DNA of 64,000 nt from Epithemia pelagica (GCA_946965045.2 OX337230.1:2790001-2854000); one strand, 5' to 3'; shown: positions 39,127 to 49,814, numbered from the stretch's first letter. Made by a program: numbers and translations. Notes: a model not told the origin generated them from the letters alone.

Positions 39127-40596
39127 TCAAAACATATCGTGGAAATCCACATTTGTGACTTTCCAATGGAACTTAATTCCCCCTGGATGTTGTCCTACAT
39201 TCGAGTTTGATTTTCTTGTGTTCTTTTCTTCTTCCAAGGATTTCTCGTCCGCTTTGGATGTTGGATTTGGGATTGACGACACACTGAGATCCACAATGGC
39301 GAAGTTCCCTCTTGTCCGCAGGGAACCAGGAAACAAGACATTAACGTTCCCACGCTTCTGCAGATGTGGAAGATGATGAGCGGCAGATCCACTGGCTATC
39401 TCCAAGCACAAGAGCTGTTGAACGACTTTGGACTTAACAAAGTCATCACGATCGTCACTTGGAGACGGCCACGGTGAATGTCGCTCAATCGCCCAACTGG
39501 GAGAGCCATTTAAGGGTTCATCCTCTGAGAGATGAACGCTGTACCCATTCTCCATATGACAGTGATCATTATTCTCGTCAACTATGTCTTGAAAATCAAC
39601 GTAGTGCGTTACAAGTATGGACTGAGATAGAGATCGAGCAAAGGGCAATGGATTGTTTGGTGCTGGTGCCAGCTTCAATAGACGTAAGAGAGTGGGGAAA
39701 TAGCCTTTCAGACTGTGTTGAGAATCAATGAGTTGCTCCGTCAATAATTCGACTTCATCTTCGGTCCACCGTGCCCCATCGTCGTCGCTTGAGTCCGAGA
39801 ACTTTCTTCGCCGCGACTTGCGATGTGCCTTGTTACCCACTACAACATGAGTGGAATCCAGGTAGACAAGCCCTGCACATCCCAGTGCAGGTGCCAAGGG
39901 AAGCCACTGTTTATGAATGTTTCGAGAATTTGGAGTGAGACGTTGGTGGTTGGTGAGGGAGTTGTGGTGATGGTGAGGCGCTGCAACCATGGACGTGATT
40001 GGGTCTGAGAATCCAGGACAGTAGACCACACGACAGACAATCGATTCAAGCTGCGAAAGTGCTGCAGTCATCAAGCCTTCAAGTCCTGCTGTCTCCTCTT
40101 TGGTCCTTGAAAATGAAGTTTCCAGTTGGCGTGAAGGTCTTCCTGGAACTGATGAAGAAGAGTGGGAATGCGCACCTGTTCCTTTTGTTACCCTACCCGT
40201 ATTTCCAGCTGCTTGGTTTGCCTTTTCATTGCTGTATTGTTGCTGTTGATGCTGCTGATTGAGTTGCAGACGCCGTTGCATGTGTCGACCAGTCACGTAC
40301 GTCCGAGCATCTTGGTCTCTACCAAATGGTCCACAAGCGATGCAGAGGTCAATTCGACTGGAATCCAGCGATCCTCTTGCAGCATCATTCCCTTGTTGTT
40401 GTTGTTGTAAAAAATATTCTGCAAGTGCTGCGGTGGATGACAGATCCACATCGGCAACCACCAAAATTCGAATGGAAGGAAGGTGGAAGGAAGAAGATGA
40501 GTCTTTTCCTCCCCCATCTTTGTCAAGACTCAACTTGGGCGGCATGTGTGGTAGCTGAAGATTGGCCAGAGCCTGTAAGACTTCTTCATCTTCCAT
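39127..40596 (-). CDS. Divergent metallophosphoesterase-like protein, probably inactive
   Basis: A single-exon frame of 489 residues from ATG 40596. I do not recognise a specific family. The order of short motifs resembles calcineurin-like phosphoesterases: IRILVVADVD near residue 42, DLCIACGPFGRDQD near 83, VVYCPGFSDP near 190, and VLFPGSLRTRGNFAIVDL near the C-terminus. But the metal-binding residues are altered: D-x-H is DVD, GD-x2-D is GPFGRD, and GNH(D/E) is GFSD. Gln- and Ser-rich insertions (QLNQQHQQQQYS, SHSSSSVPG) separate these motifs. It is likely a catalytically dead member, or a wrong call based on chance similarity. Confidence 0.6.
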   Translation of the reverse strand: MEDEEVLQALANLQLPHMPPKLSLDKDGGGKDSSSSFHLPSIRILVVADVDLSSTAALAEYFLQQQQQGNDAARGSLDSSRIDLCIACGPFGRDQDARTYVTGRHMQRRLQLNQQHQQQQYSNEKANQAAGNTGRVTKGTGAHSHSSSSVPGRPSRQLETSFSRTKEETAGLEGLMTAALSQLESIVCRVVYCPGFSDPITSMVAAPHHHHNSLTNHQRLTPNSRNIHKQWLPLAPALGCAGLVYLDSTHVVVGNKAHRKSRRRKFSDSSDDDGARWTEDEVELLTEQLIDSQHSLKGYFPTLLRLLKLAPAPNNPLPFARSLSQSILVTHYVDFQDIVDENNDHCHMENGYSVHLSEDEPLNGSPSWAIERHSPWPSPSDDRDDFVKSKVVQQLLCLEIASGSAAHHLPHLQKRGNVNVLFPGSLRTRGNFAIVDLSVSSIPNPTSKADEKSLEEEKNTRKSNSNVGQHPGGIKFHWKVTNVDFHDMF

Positions 40597-40917
40597 TTCC
40601 CGCTCCAGTGGACGTAATCAAGGCAGATGTTTCCTTCTCTCTCTTGCTTTATCCCGTGAGACGATCGGCCATGAGGGTCATGGAAAACACTGAGCGCTTT
40701 TAGCGCAGGAGAGAAGCGTTACGGTAAATTGCCGTAACAATTTTTTATTTGGTCTCCTCAACCGACAACCGACGGTTTAATGTCAATGTCGGTCCATCAT
40801 GTCGATAATCCGAAAGTTGTTCAACCGACAACCGACACCTTCCACGTGTAGCCAATGGTATCTTTTCTTTCCCTTTTTTTGTCCATCCATTTTCAAAGAT
40901 CTTCTTGTATCGAAAAG
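40597..40917. promoter_or_regulatory. Divergent promoter with 16-bp direct repeat
   Basis: The region between the start of the phosphoesterase-like gene and TRAP1 carries TCAACCGACAACCGAC twice (40758-40773 and 40821-40836, spacing 63 bp), itself built of the tandem ACCGACA. It also contains a CAATGTCGGTCCATCATGTCG stretch. Such a repeat in a short promoter suggests a transcription-factor site. An ATG at 40855 could extend TRAP1 N-terminally, but it lies in a T-rich leader. Confidence 0.5.
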
Positions 40918-43281
40918 ATGGTCACTACAACGTTACTACGATTTGCATGCAGACATTGGAGCTCTAAAGCATGCAGAGCTTCTCGTCTAGTCACCCCTTC
41001 CGTGTCGTCGAGTCATCATGTTGGTCGGAAAGGTCGAACCTACATTGCAAGCACGGCTTCCACGGTGCGATTCCTGTCCACGGAAACCAAAGCTGACGAC
41101 AACAGCACTAGTGAACATGCAGAAACAACAGTATCGAGTCCAGATTCTACAGGATCTACGGTTGAAGCAACTGTGGATAAGCCTGTTGACAGAGTTGAAT
41201 TCAAGGCCGACACGAAAAAGATTCTCGATATCATGACAAACTCTTTGTATACCGACAAGGAAGTCTTCCTTCGAGAAATTGTCTCAAATGCCAGCGATGC
41301 TTTAGAGAAACTGCGTCATGCTCAGGCTGCTAACAAGACGTCTGTGATTGATCCAGATGTTCCACTGGAGATACGGATTGAAATTAATGAGGTAGAGTCT
41401 AGCATTACCATCATCGACACTGGGATTGGAATGACACGCGATGACATGACGCAAAACTTGGGCACTATTGCTCGTTCGGGTTCAAGCCAATTTATGCAGG
41501 ATCTGAAACGGGTTGAATCAGGGGCCGAACTGGACCCTGGTCGAGGTATCATTGGACGATTTGGCGTTGGGTTTTACTCTGTATTTATGGTATCCGAAAA
41601 AGTCGAAGTCACGTCGCGATCCGCGTTGAAAGAGAATTCGGAGCATGTGCCACAAATGTGGACTTCTGATGGTAACGGCTATGAGCTGAGTGAGGTCGAT
41701 GAGGACGTTCGAGTTGGAAGAGGAACATCAATTAAAATGTTTATTGACAGTGACTACTGGGATTTTGTCTCGGAAAAGAGAATCGAGGATGTTCTCAAGA
41801 AGTACAGCAACTTTGTCGGTTTCCCGATTTATCTAACGGGAAAGAAGGTGAATACTGTCGATGCCATCTGGACGAACGATCCCAAAACGGTGGAGGAAAG
41901 CAGATACACAGACTTTTACAAGTATATTGCCAATGCTGTCGATTCTCCACTCGATGTGATTCATTTTCGTGCCGACGCCCCTCTGGATGTCAAGGCTCTG
42001 TTCTTCATTCCCAGTTTCCATCAAGAAAAGTATGGGATGGGCCGGATGGAACCAGCTGTTTCCCTGTATTGTCGCAAGGTTCTCATTGAAGCAAAGTCAA
42101 AGGACATTTTACCAGATTGGTTGAGATTTGTCAAAGGTGTGGTGGATTCCGAAGATTTGCCATTATCCATCTCGCGAGAGAAACCACAAGACTCTGCTCT
42201 GATTGGTAAATTACGACGGGCGTTGACGCGTAAATTCATTTCTCATCTGGCCAAAATGCAAAAGGAGGATAGACATATGTTTGTCTATGAGTTTTTTAAA
42301 GAATACAGCTTCTTTTTGAAAGAAGGGATCTGCCATGATCGCGAATTCCAACAATCACTCGCAAAGCTCATGTATTTTGAAACCTCCAAAACTACTCAGA
42401 CAGATGTCGTATCGCTGGATGAGTACATTGCACGAATGAGGCCGGAACAAAAGGATATATACTATTTGTGTGCACCGACTCGTGAGTCGGCGGTCAATAG
42501 TCCGTACATGGAAATGTTTGAGAAGGCTGATGTCGAAGTTCTTTTTGTATTCAAAGCCATTGATGACTTCGCGATGTCAAGTTTGGGAAAGTATGAGGAC
42601 CGCAAACTGGTGTCCATCGAGGTAAGCGACATTGATCTTAGTGACTTGATGGACAAGGATAAAGAGGATGACGATGATGCCGAGAGTGATCTGCATAGTT
42701 CTGATCGAGCTTTGACTCCAGAAGAAAGTGTTGAATTTTGTAATTGGTATCGAAATGAATACAAAGATAAAGTGGCGTCATGTTCCGTTACGAAGCGTCT
42801 TTCAAGTGCTCCTGCGATTATTACTGGCCACGAATCAGGATCTATGCGGCGAATGATGAGCATGCTGGATACAAGCGCAGGCGAACGGGATGATATCGAT
42901 CTCCAGAAACAACATGTCGAAGTCAATCCAAAACATCCAGTCATTGTCGGTATCTTTGATTTGCGAAAGAAAGAACCAACCCTGGCGCGCATTCTGGGAG
43001 CACAAGTGTTTGACAACTGCTTGACAGCTGCTGGTTTGCTGGATGACAACAGATCAATGCTTCCACGGCTAAATGATCTGCTTGTTTGCGTTGTGAAGGC
43101 TGCCAATGGAGAGTCTCTCTCCTCCACAACCAACAAGACAACAGCAGAAAGCATTGCTAGTAGCAACGATCTTGAATCAGAGAAAGATGGCAACGCTATA
43201 GACGACGAAAAAGGATCCGGGGAATCCACCACAGAAGTTCAAGACGACAATTCGAAGAAAGAGACTGCAGAAAAACTGTAA
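40918..43281 (+). CDS. TRAP1: Mitochondrial HSP90 chaperone (TRAP1)
   Basis: An intron-free gene of 787 residues from ATG 40918. The N-terminus (MVTTTLLRFACRHWSSKACRASRLV...RFLSTET) is a typical Arg/Ser-rich mitochondrial presequence. The HSP90 N-domain follows: ILDIMTNSLYTDKEVFLREIVSNASDALEKL, DTGIGMT, GTIARSGSSQF and GRFGVGFYSVFMV. The middle domain shows LPLSISREKPQDSALIGKLRR, the catalytic Arg region. The C-terminal dimerisation part lacks the MEEVD tail, as expected for TRAP1. An acidic Ser/Asp-rich insertion (DKDKEDDDDAESDLHSSDR) sits at about residue 580. It is an ATP-dependent chaperone of the mitochondrial matrix. The in-frame ATG at 40855 would add 21 residues that disrupt the presequence. 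Confidence 0.93.
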   Translation: MVTTTLLRFACRHWSSKACRASRLVTPSVSSSHHVGRKGRTYIASTASTVRFLSTETKADDNSTSEHAETTVSSPDSTGSTVEATVDKPVDRVEFKADTKKILDIMTNSLYTDKEVFLREIVSNASDALEKLRHAQAANKTSVIDPDVPLEIRIEINEVESSITIIDTGIGMTRDDMTQNLGTIARSGSSQFMQDLKRVESGAELDPGRGIIGRFGVGFYSVFMVSEKVEVTSRSALKENSEHVPQMWTSDGNGYELSEVDEDVRVGRGTSIKMFIDSDYWDFVSEKRIEDVLKKYSNFVGFPIYLTGKKVNTVDAIWTNDPKTVEESRYTDFYKYIANAVDSPLDVIHFRADAPLDVKALFFIPSFHQEKYGMGRMEPAVSLYCRKVLIEAKSKDILPDWLRFVKGVVDSEDLPLSISREKPQDSALIGKLRRALTRKFISHLAKMQKEDRHMFVYEFFKEYSFFLKEGICHDREFQQSLAKLMYFETSKTTQTDVVSLDEYIARMRPEQKDIYYLCAPTRESAVNSPYMEMFEKADVEVLFVFKAIDDFAMSSLGKYEDRKLVSIEVSDIDLSDLMDKDKEDDDDAESDLHSSDRALTPEESVEFCNWYRNEYKDKVASCSVTKRLSSAPAIITGHESGSMRRMMSMLDTSAGERDDIDLQKQHVEVNPKHPVIVGIFDLRKKEPTLARILGAQVFDNCLTAAGLLDDNRSMLPRLNDLLVCVVKAANGESLSSTTNKTTAESIASSNDLESEKDGNAIDDEKGSGESTTEVQDDNSKKETAEKL

Positions 43282-43355
43282 ACATTAAATAGTAGTTGCG
43301 AGGAAGGAAGGAACAAGGACTTCGTAATCGTTCTTGTACTGCCCGTGTTTCGAAA

Positions 43356-43841
43356 TCACGTATTCCAAAATGATTTAGCTGAGGATCCACGTCGGTCAAG
43401 AACAGATCTGGGAGATGGAAAGAAGCTCCTTTGCGAAGACGGATAACGTGGAGCTTGAGGAACTTCGATGCGTTCTTTTCCATATGTATCTTCCTCCTCA
43501 CTTGTGTCAATGGAACCGGGGCGATGGCGTCGGAAATCTTTCTTTCCAGAAGCGCTGTTTACATGATTGGTATTGATGTCCTGTCTTATCGTTGTCATTG
43601 TGATATCCAATGGAAGATGATGAAAGCGCCGCCGCTTGTTGGACGAATCCGATGAAGTTGTGGAAACAATCATACCTTGGTCTGAATCAAGCGCACCTGC
43701 GAAACACGGAATCATATCGGAGCCGAAAGACTCACTTGGAACATGTACAGAAATCTCTTGAGCGACTACACTGTGGTCTTGAATGGTCTCTTGTCCCATC
43801 ATAACCTCGTGAACCGCCATTGTATCGTTCCACCACGACAT
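43356..43841 (-). CDS. Hypothetical protein, 161 residues
   Basis: Intact frame from ATG 43841, convergent with TRAP1 (74 bp apart). No family is recognised. It is polar and probably disordered, with a basic patch (SNKRRRFHH) that could be a nuclear localisation signal, an acidic site (DTSEEEDTYGK), and many Ser/Arg pairs near the C-terminus. Upstream exons cannot be excluded. Coding status is moderately supported only. Confidence 0.4.
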   Translation of the reverse strand: MSWWNDTMAVHEVMMGQETIQDHSVVAQEISVHVPSESFGSDMIPCFAGALDSDQGMIVSTTSSDSSNKRRRFHHLPLDITMTTIRQDINTNHVNSASGKKDFRRHRPGSIDTSEEEDTYGKERIEVPQAPRYPSSQRSFFPSPRSVLDRRGSSAKSFWNT

Positions 43842-44896
43842 GGAACTACGGAATCAAGACCCAACAGAAAATATGCAAACTGCAAAGCAACTTGTCAGGT
43901 TCCGTATCAGTGTTATTTAGTGGATATTCAAGAGATTTTTAAGTATGGTACACTGCCCTCGGTCGCTGAAACAATAGCCCTTATATCCTCCGTCTGCAAC
44001 GATTAGCGATGATGCGATAATCCACATGAAAGAACACCTCAGAAATGAAAAATGGTACTCCCTAATTAATCTTTACGAACTCCTAAGTTACTTGATCGGT
44101 CACACGCGTCAGAAACATGTGACAGTTAATCCCAAATTAAACATATAAGCCATGACGTAAAGAAATAAACGGAATTAAGAGCGATAGGTTTGTTTTTCTT
44201 TATGAGCAATAATCTAGTATATGATCAAGCTTAAATCAAGAGCTCTAAAGTGAGCACGTGCGAAGAGTCCATCTCAGCGAAATATTTAAGTTTCCGTCTT
44301 CCATCCGCCGACCGACGGTCCTCTCGTCACATTTTTGTGATTTCTATGAAACGAAGACAAGTGCAAAGACAAGGACTATTTCTGAGGAGTATGCAGTGTA
44401 CTCTTCGCTATGCTTTGTTTCCTTCAGAATCTGGGGAAGGCTGATTAATTTTTATTTCTTTTGGCACATTGATCTTTTTGCCTTACACCGCCTAAGGGTT
44501 TATCAATAGATGAATATGGCTCATCTTTTCTCTACGAGTGAGTGAGTCGGATGGAGATAAATGTCGACGGAACTAGCCACAACAGCATCGTATGGTTTCC
44601 TTTTATTCGAGTTCCGTCTAATCTGGACAACCCTGTTGTGCCATTTGTCTTCCTCTTCCATGAACTTGGGAATTGGGAAGAGGGGTGGAAGTGGAAGTGG
44701 AAGGTCTCCGATCACGAGACGTCGTTACATGGGACTGAAAAGGGGGTCCCTTCGTCTACAATATGTACCTACCCCCGTTTCTCCCACACCATTTGCCAGA
44801 GAAGACCCTCAACAAAGGGAATCCACTTGCCTGCATTCTATTCATTGGAAGTTTCGGTCGTAACGAAGTAGATCTTGGTCTTTAAGTTGCTTGAAA
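43842..44896. other. 1.05-kb region without a clear gene
   Basis: AT-rich, with small frames on both strands that look like chance (for example 44561-44863). The stretch before 44897 may be the promoter and leader of the following gene. No repeat, tRNA or structural RNA was recognised. Confidence 0.4.
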
Positions 44897-46618
44897 ATGG
44901 GCGGGGCTACGTCAAAGCTTCAGGATACAGATTGGGAAAAAGCCGATGGCAAGTTGAGCAGTACTGAAGATACTTTGGACGGAGCACCACCAACTTCCAA
45001 GTATGGTATCTATCACCTGACGAAAAGAGGAGTGAATCAAAGAGAGTTTGATGTAACCGACTCGGAAAGTAATCTGTTGTACACAACTCGACAGGTCCCA
45101 GGGACAATTGCATGCTTCGATGTAAGTTCCATCGTGTCACCGCTACTTCCCAACGTGTTTTGTCTAAACTAGTTGCAAAAGGTTCTGGGAAAAGGAATCG
45201 ATTCTTATCTTCTTCGTGTTACGGTTGATTTGGCTCGGAGATACTGGACAGTGTATAGGTTTGAGGAAGCAGCATTCGAGGGTCAAAAACCTGATAAAGA
45301 AGCTACGGAAAAGCTGGTTGCGGAACGTTTGCAAAAGGTTGATAAAGACCCGATGATTGAAAACTTCAATACACCATTTCTTTTCCGGAAAGCCATTGTC
45401 GTGGTCAGCTGGAGTAGATATATGGCAGTCTCAACCTTGTATGGAGCTCCATCGGACGAAATGGTGAAACAATGGGAAACTGAACAATTTGCAAAAATGC
45501 AACAACAGGAGCAAGGAGATTCGGAAGCGCCGATAAAGCAGGGTTTGATTTATCAACCATCGGACTCTGCAGATTCAAACGATGCATCCAAAGGGGCGGA
45601 TCGACCAAAAGATTTCAAGTGCAATGTTGCTCCAGGGAGTCCATTGAGAAAACAGGTTAGTGGTGATAGCAGTTTAGAAGAAGAAAGTTTTGGTGGTTCA
45701 GAACCGACTTCTGCCGATTTTCAAGATGTCGATGTTGAAGATGATGAAAACGTAGCTGCCGACACCGGGCCGTCAACCACTAGACTCGTACTTGAGGGGG
45801 AAGGTCCAGTTGATCTCAATTCTCAAAGCGTGGAATCGCAACAATTACCAACCAGTTCGTCATCCACCACAACACCACAAGGAGCACGAACCGCTTCTGC
45901 TTCCTCCACCACCAGTGGTCGCACAAGCTTCAGGACCTGGGCGAAGCAAAAATCCCGCCACTTTCGGGAAAAGTCGAGATCTGCTCTAGAAAAGTCTGGC
46001 ATTATCAGCAAGACAACGAGAAGAGATCCGTTGGAAGGAGTTATTCACCTCAGCAAGCCACTGCTGCTTTGTCAAGAAATTTACACTCGTATTATAGGCA
46101 ACCATCAAACATCAGTCATTTCGAAGACAAAAGCCATCGAACTTCTTAAGGAAGACATTGCTCAGCATGAAAGGGAGGATCCTGAGGCCGCGAGAAAGAA
46201 TGAAGATGACGATCCTTTCATGACAGGACAAGAGGTGATTCTTCGATCTCGATCAGAGGATTCTGGTGGTGGTGAACCGGAACACAAGAGCGTGGACCCA
46301 GAGGATCTTGCAAATTTGGGGACGAATGGTTCTGGCATAAGCGACTCTTCAATATCAGATGGAAGACAACATTCTGATGGCCATTGGCTTTCACGATCAG
46401 GCGATGAAGAAGAAAATCATAGTCGACGAGCTCATGGGGATTCCGGTACAGAGGAAGAGCAAGAACTCGTTGGTTACTGGCTTTGGGAAAATACTCTTCG
46501 TACTCACAAAATGAAAATGCACGTGGCGCAAGGGACGGATCTTGCTCTTCACGTGGTCCTGGCAATCATCGTGAACCAAGTGCGGTACGAACGCAATGCT
46601 CTTGCTATGACAATTTAG
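44897..46618 (+). CDS. Predicted N-myristoylated protein with possible LURP-one/tubby-C fold
   Basis: Exons are 44897-45121 and 45173-46618, with a 51-nt intron (GTAAGT...ACTAG); 556 residues. It begins MGGATSKL, which fits an N-myristoylation site (Gly2, Ser6), so membrane anchoring is predicted. Residues about 35-125 show the strand pattern of the LURP-one/tubby C-terminal-like beta-barrel: REFDVTDSESNLLYTTRQVPGTIACFDVL, SYLLRVTVDLARRYWTVYRFEE. A long disordered middle rich in Ser, Glu, Gly and Thr follows, then a basic helix (RHFREKSRSALEKSGI). The last 60 residues return to folded sequence (LVGYWLWENTLRTHKMKMHVAQGTDLALHVVLAIIVNQ), which could be the closing helix of the barrel. The family assignment is inference; substrate or lipid is unknown. 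Confidence 0.7.
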
Positions 46619-46813
46619 GCCCAGATAGCATGAGAGCTCCAACGCACATGCTACACAATCGAATCTACAATCGTGGTTGCAAGTATCTTTCAATAGATTA
46701 TATCATGTAAAATCTCCACCATACAAAAGCTACTCGAATCAATTGTAGAAAACCTCATAGATTCAAGCGCCACAATATCAATGTATCGTACTGACAGAAA
46801 AATGTGCCCCCGT

Positions 46814-48037
46814 TTATCCGTCATATTCACTCATTTCGCGCTTGTAACGCTAGAAACGAAATGAAAGGATTTTGTAAGTAACCAATATCGATAACAATCA
46901 CCACCAGGGCTCTGTTCATCCTTACCTCTTTGTCCGCGGCTGCTTTATCCTGCCAAATCTTCTTTTCCTTTGCCGACAGGTTCTTGAAGCGGTCTGAGAT
47001 AATCCGAGCAATATCCCCGAAACTAGCTTCAGGATTCTCTTCTTTCACCGTAGGACGGATGTGAACGGAGTACAGGAAGTAAGCCGACATATTACCTGAG
47101 GAACAAAGAATGGGTAAGACACGAGATCCTGATGCTTCCCAGAAAAAAAATTGAGGCCTTACGTTTTGGGGCGTTTGGGTCTTTCTTCTGCTTTTTCCTC
47201 GAGCCCCCAGTAGGATCATCTGCAGGAACGTAATGCTTCATCTCTTCCTTGTACCTGAGCTTCTCCTGTTCTGCTTTCTTGTCCCATTTACGTCTATCTT
47301 TCTCACCTAAAGACTTGAAGTCTTGGGCTAAGATGCGAGCCTGAAAAGAAAAACAGTAGAGTCGGATGATGGTCAGACATAAAGTTTCAGTCACGGAAAA
47401 GAACGACTGAAAGGGAAAAATTCATCACGTAGAATTTGTACCGCGATGTACACAAACGGATGCAAGTGAAGCTTTATCGCGTCGAATGCTTCGATTACGG
47501 GCTCTTCGCGGTGTGTGTTGACCGTGGTGGCCTCACGGTGGCTACAGAGACACCATCATGTGCACACAATCATGCAGTGGCAACAAGTGGGAACTCATAC
47601 ACACGTGAACCGGTTGTGGTGCGATGTGCCACAATCACGGCCGTAGACTAAAACAACTCTCAATGAAACTAAAACAAAGCAAACAATCAAACAAGAAGGA
47701 AAAGTCATTCAAACGCAACAATGGACTCACCACATCCCCGAATGAGGCATCTGGGTTTTCCTGCTTGACACGAGGACGATTGGCTTGCGAATACAGAAAG
47801 AAGGCACTCATAGCACGTTTAGGCTTGTTCGGATCCTAAGAGATTAATGGCAATGAAGTGGTGAGCTTCGATATCTGCATTTCAAGTCAAGCGGCGAACG
47901 GAGCGTATCCGGAACACACATACCTTAAACTTCTTGCTTCGTTTCTTTGGGGCTTCTTCCTCAACTTCTTCCTCTTCCTCCTCTTCTTCCTCTTCCTCCT
48001 CGTCTTCGAGGTCATCGTCGTAGTCGTTTGGCGCCAT
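46814..48037 (-). CDS. HMGB-type protein with two HMG boxes, four introns
   Basis: Exons on the minus strand are 48037-47924, 47835-47731, 47340-47163, 47095-46926 and 46849-46814 (200 residues). It has an acidic N-terminus ([18 protein letters not shown]), then HMG box A ([40 protein letters not shown]...) and box B ([40 protein letters not shown]...KREMSEYDG). The boxes are close copies of each other, as in HMGB1-like and NHP6-like proteins, which bend DNA in chromatin. Box A is split by a 390-nt intron in the middle; box B is not split there. The acidic tract is N-terminal, where animal HMGB1 has it C-terminally. Confidence 0.88.
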
Positions 48038-48381
48038 GGTTTTCTTTTTTTCTCGTCGGAATGCTTCGATTATGAGCGTTGCTGTTGACAACAAACATTC
48101 GCAAAGGAGGCATCCTTCGCCTGGTAGAACGTTAACGCGACGCTCTACGGTAGAATCACGGGGCGCTCCTGGCGCTCACCTTGTTTGAATCTCCATTAGC
48201 ACGGGTATGGTCGGCACTGCATACGCTCCATATTTGACCGCTAGAGATTTAACGCGTGTCAGGCAACATCTGCGGTCACACCGCGCAGTGCGACACACAG
48301 AACAGAAGCAACAGGCGACAGACCCACACAAACAACACGCAAGATCTCTTGATTCTTGGATCTGTGTCGCCATTTCAACAG
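48038..48381. promoter_or_regulatory. Divergent intergenic region between HMGB and the membrane protein gene
   Basis: 344 bp between the two start codons. A GAATGCTTCGATTA segment here (about 48058) also occurs in the long intron of the HMGB gene (about 47483). No RNA gene was recognised. Confidence 0.45.
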
Positions 48382-48984
48382 ATGAAGAAGGTTACGAGCT
48401 TTCTCATTTGGACCATATTCCCTTTAGCAGCGTATCGGTTGCTTGATGTTCAGGGCTTTCTTTCTCAATCTTCACCCGTTGCAAACACAAGATTCAGTCG
48501 AGTTGAGCAGTGGTCAGCACCACGTCAAAGGAAAGCGGTACTTCTAGCGCACAACATATCATCGAGAGGAAGGTATGGGTTCAATCATGGTGGGGGAAGA
48601 GCTCGGAATCGGAAGATTCAGAAATCAGCGAAAAAAGGTGACCAATGGAGTGGTGTAAAAAGGTTGCTGCCGTACCTGTTCGTTGCATGGCTACTTTCGA
48701 ATCTTGTCCTCGGAGGAATTTCTCAAGACGATTCGTTCATATACTTTTACCAAAGCTCCTATTTTGAGACACAAGTGTACGGATCGGACGGCAAGGTTGA
48801 TACAACAAGAAAAGAGAATGTTCGGACAAACATGCCGTCCCTACTCGAAAAGAAAGAATCATCTTCCGGTACGTCCTCTTATGATTTGAATCTTCGATCT
48901 GACGAAGAGTTTGAGCGCGAGTTGAGGAAAGAAATGGACAGCATGACACGGTTCGAGCGCACCATGTTTGATGACTTTTTCTAG
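48382..48984 (+). CDS. Small membrane protein, signal peptide, one TM helix; possibly plastid
   Basis: 200 residues from ATG 48382. The N-terminus MKKVTSFLIWTIFPLAAYRLLDVQG is a signal peptide, and Phe follows a possible cleavage site (VQG/FLSQ), like the diatom plastid motif. A Ser/Arg/Lys-rich stretch (transit-peptide-like) precedes a hydrophobic segment, RLLPYLFVAWLLSNLVLGGI. The rest is polar and ends with an acidic, Phe-rich tail (ERTMFDDFF). No family is recognised. An upstream GTG-initiated frame extension is ignored. Confidence 0.55.
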   Translation: MKKVTSFLIWTIFPLAAYRLLDVQGFLSQSSPVANTRFSRVEQWSAPRQRKAVLLAHNISSRGRYGFNHGGGRARNRKIQKSAKKGDQWSGVKRLLPYLFVAWLLSNLVLGGISQDDSFIYFYQSSYFETQVYGSDGKVDTTRKENVRTNMPSLLEKKESSSGTSSYDLNLRSDEEFERELRKEMDSMTRFERTMFDDFF

Positions 48985-49174
48985 ATCTGTGGCGGTGGGC
49001 ACTGCCTATCCAGGAGACAGATCCGACACCCAATGTTTTTGATACAGAAATGCTGCCACGACGACGAAGCCCCGGCAACCACAAAGCCATGCTCTGAAGC
49101 TCAGAAAGGAGTAGGAGTACTTCGGCCTAGGAGGAGAACTATTTAAAGTAGGAATAGGAATAGGCAGCTCCTAC
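48985..49174. other. Left flank of the MITE
   Basis: Non-coding. It contains AGGAGTAGGAGTA and CTAGGAGGAG motifs and ends with GCTCCTAC (49167-49174), the left 8-bp target duplication of the MITE. Confidence 0.6.
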
Positions 49175-49814
49175 TAGTGCGTTCAAGTTTCATTTCCTAA
49201 ACTTCATCCCCTAAATTTAGGCACCTAAGTTTTGCCTATCTTTCACGACGCCGAAAGTGCCCACCAAAGTTTAGGTAGGTCCTCTCCAAGAAACTATGGA
49301 TGCTACCATACTATGTGACGCCGGGTTGAACAGTGAACGCAGCTTGATTGTTGCAATGGTGAGTCAGTACAGGTGGACACACAGGGCGGATGATCTTCCT
49401 CAGCATTGAGCCACTATCGCAACTGTACAACCTTGTGATCGAACCTCTACTGTCGATCAGTCGACTGGTGGGATCTCAGTTGAGCGTATTGCAAACCCAT
49501 GAAAAATAATGTGTGGAGTTACCTCCGTAACATATGCATGGGCAAGACAAGGCTGATGTTTGCTTGAGGCTTGAGAGTTGGCCTTAATCTCAGATACTTG
49601 ATGAAGGTAAGATATACTTACCACAAACAAACAAATGAACAGGCCCGGAGGAAGATGACAAGGATTTGTACGGTGTCATTACGATGTGAACTAAGTCACC
49701 ATAGATGGCGGAACTGGTAGCCACCTAAACTACCTAAATTTCATTACCTAAGTTTACCTAAACTTAGGGAAGAAACTACACTCCAATTTCTGTTACCTAA
49801 GTTTGAACGCACTA
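49175..49814. mobile_element. hAT-type MITE, 640 bp, with 12-bp TIRs and 8-bp TSD
   Basis: The ends are TAGTGCGTTCAA (49175-49186) and its exact reverse complement at 49803-49814. They are flanked by the direct repeat GCTCCTAC (49167-49174 and 49815-49822). An 8-bp target duplication and a terminal sequence starting TAGTG fit the hAT superfamily. The inside has no ORF. Both subterminal parts are filled with copies of CCTAA(A/G)(C/T)TT in both orientations (about 49196-49280 and 49720-49802), typical of transposase-binding clusters. It must be mobilised by a transposase from elsewhere. Confidence 0.85.

Noticed and set aside
44561-44863. 100-codon plus-strand ORF upstream of the LURP-one-like gene
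   Set aside because: No domain, Ser/Arg-biased composition and overlapping frames on both strands; more likely leader or promoter sequence.
47341-47730. Box C/D snoRNA in the long HMGB intron
   Set aside because: A GATGATG and a CTGA occur on the plus strand only, opposite to the gene, and no terminal stem was found.
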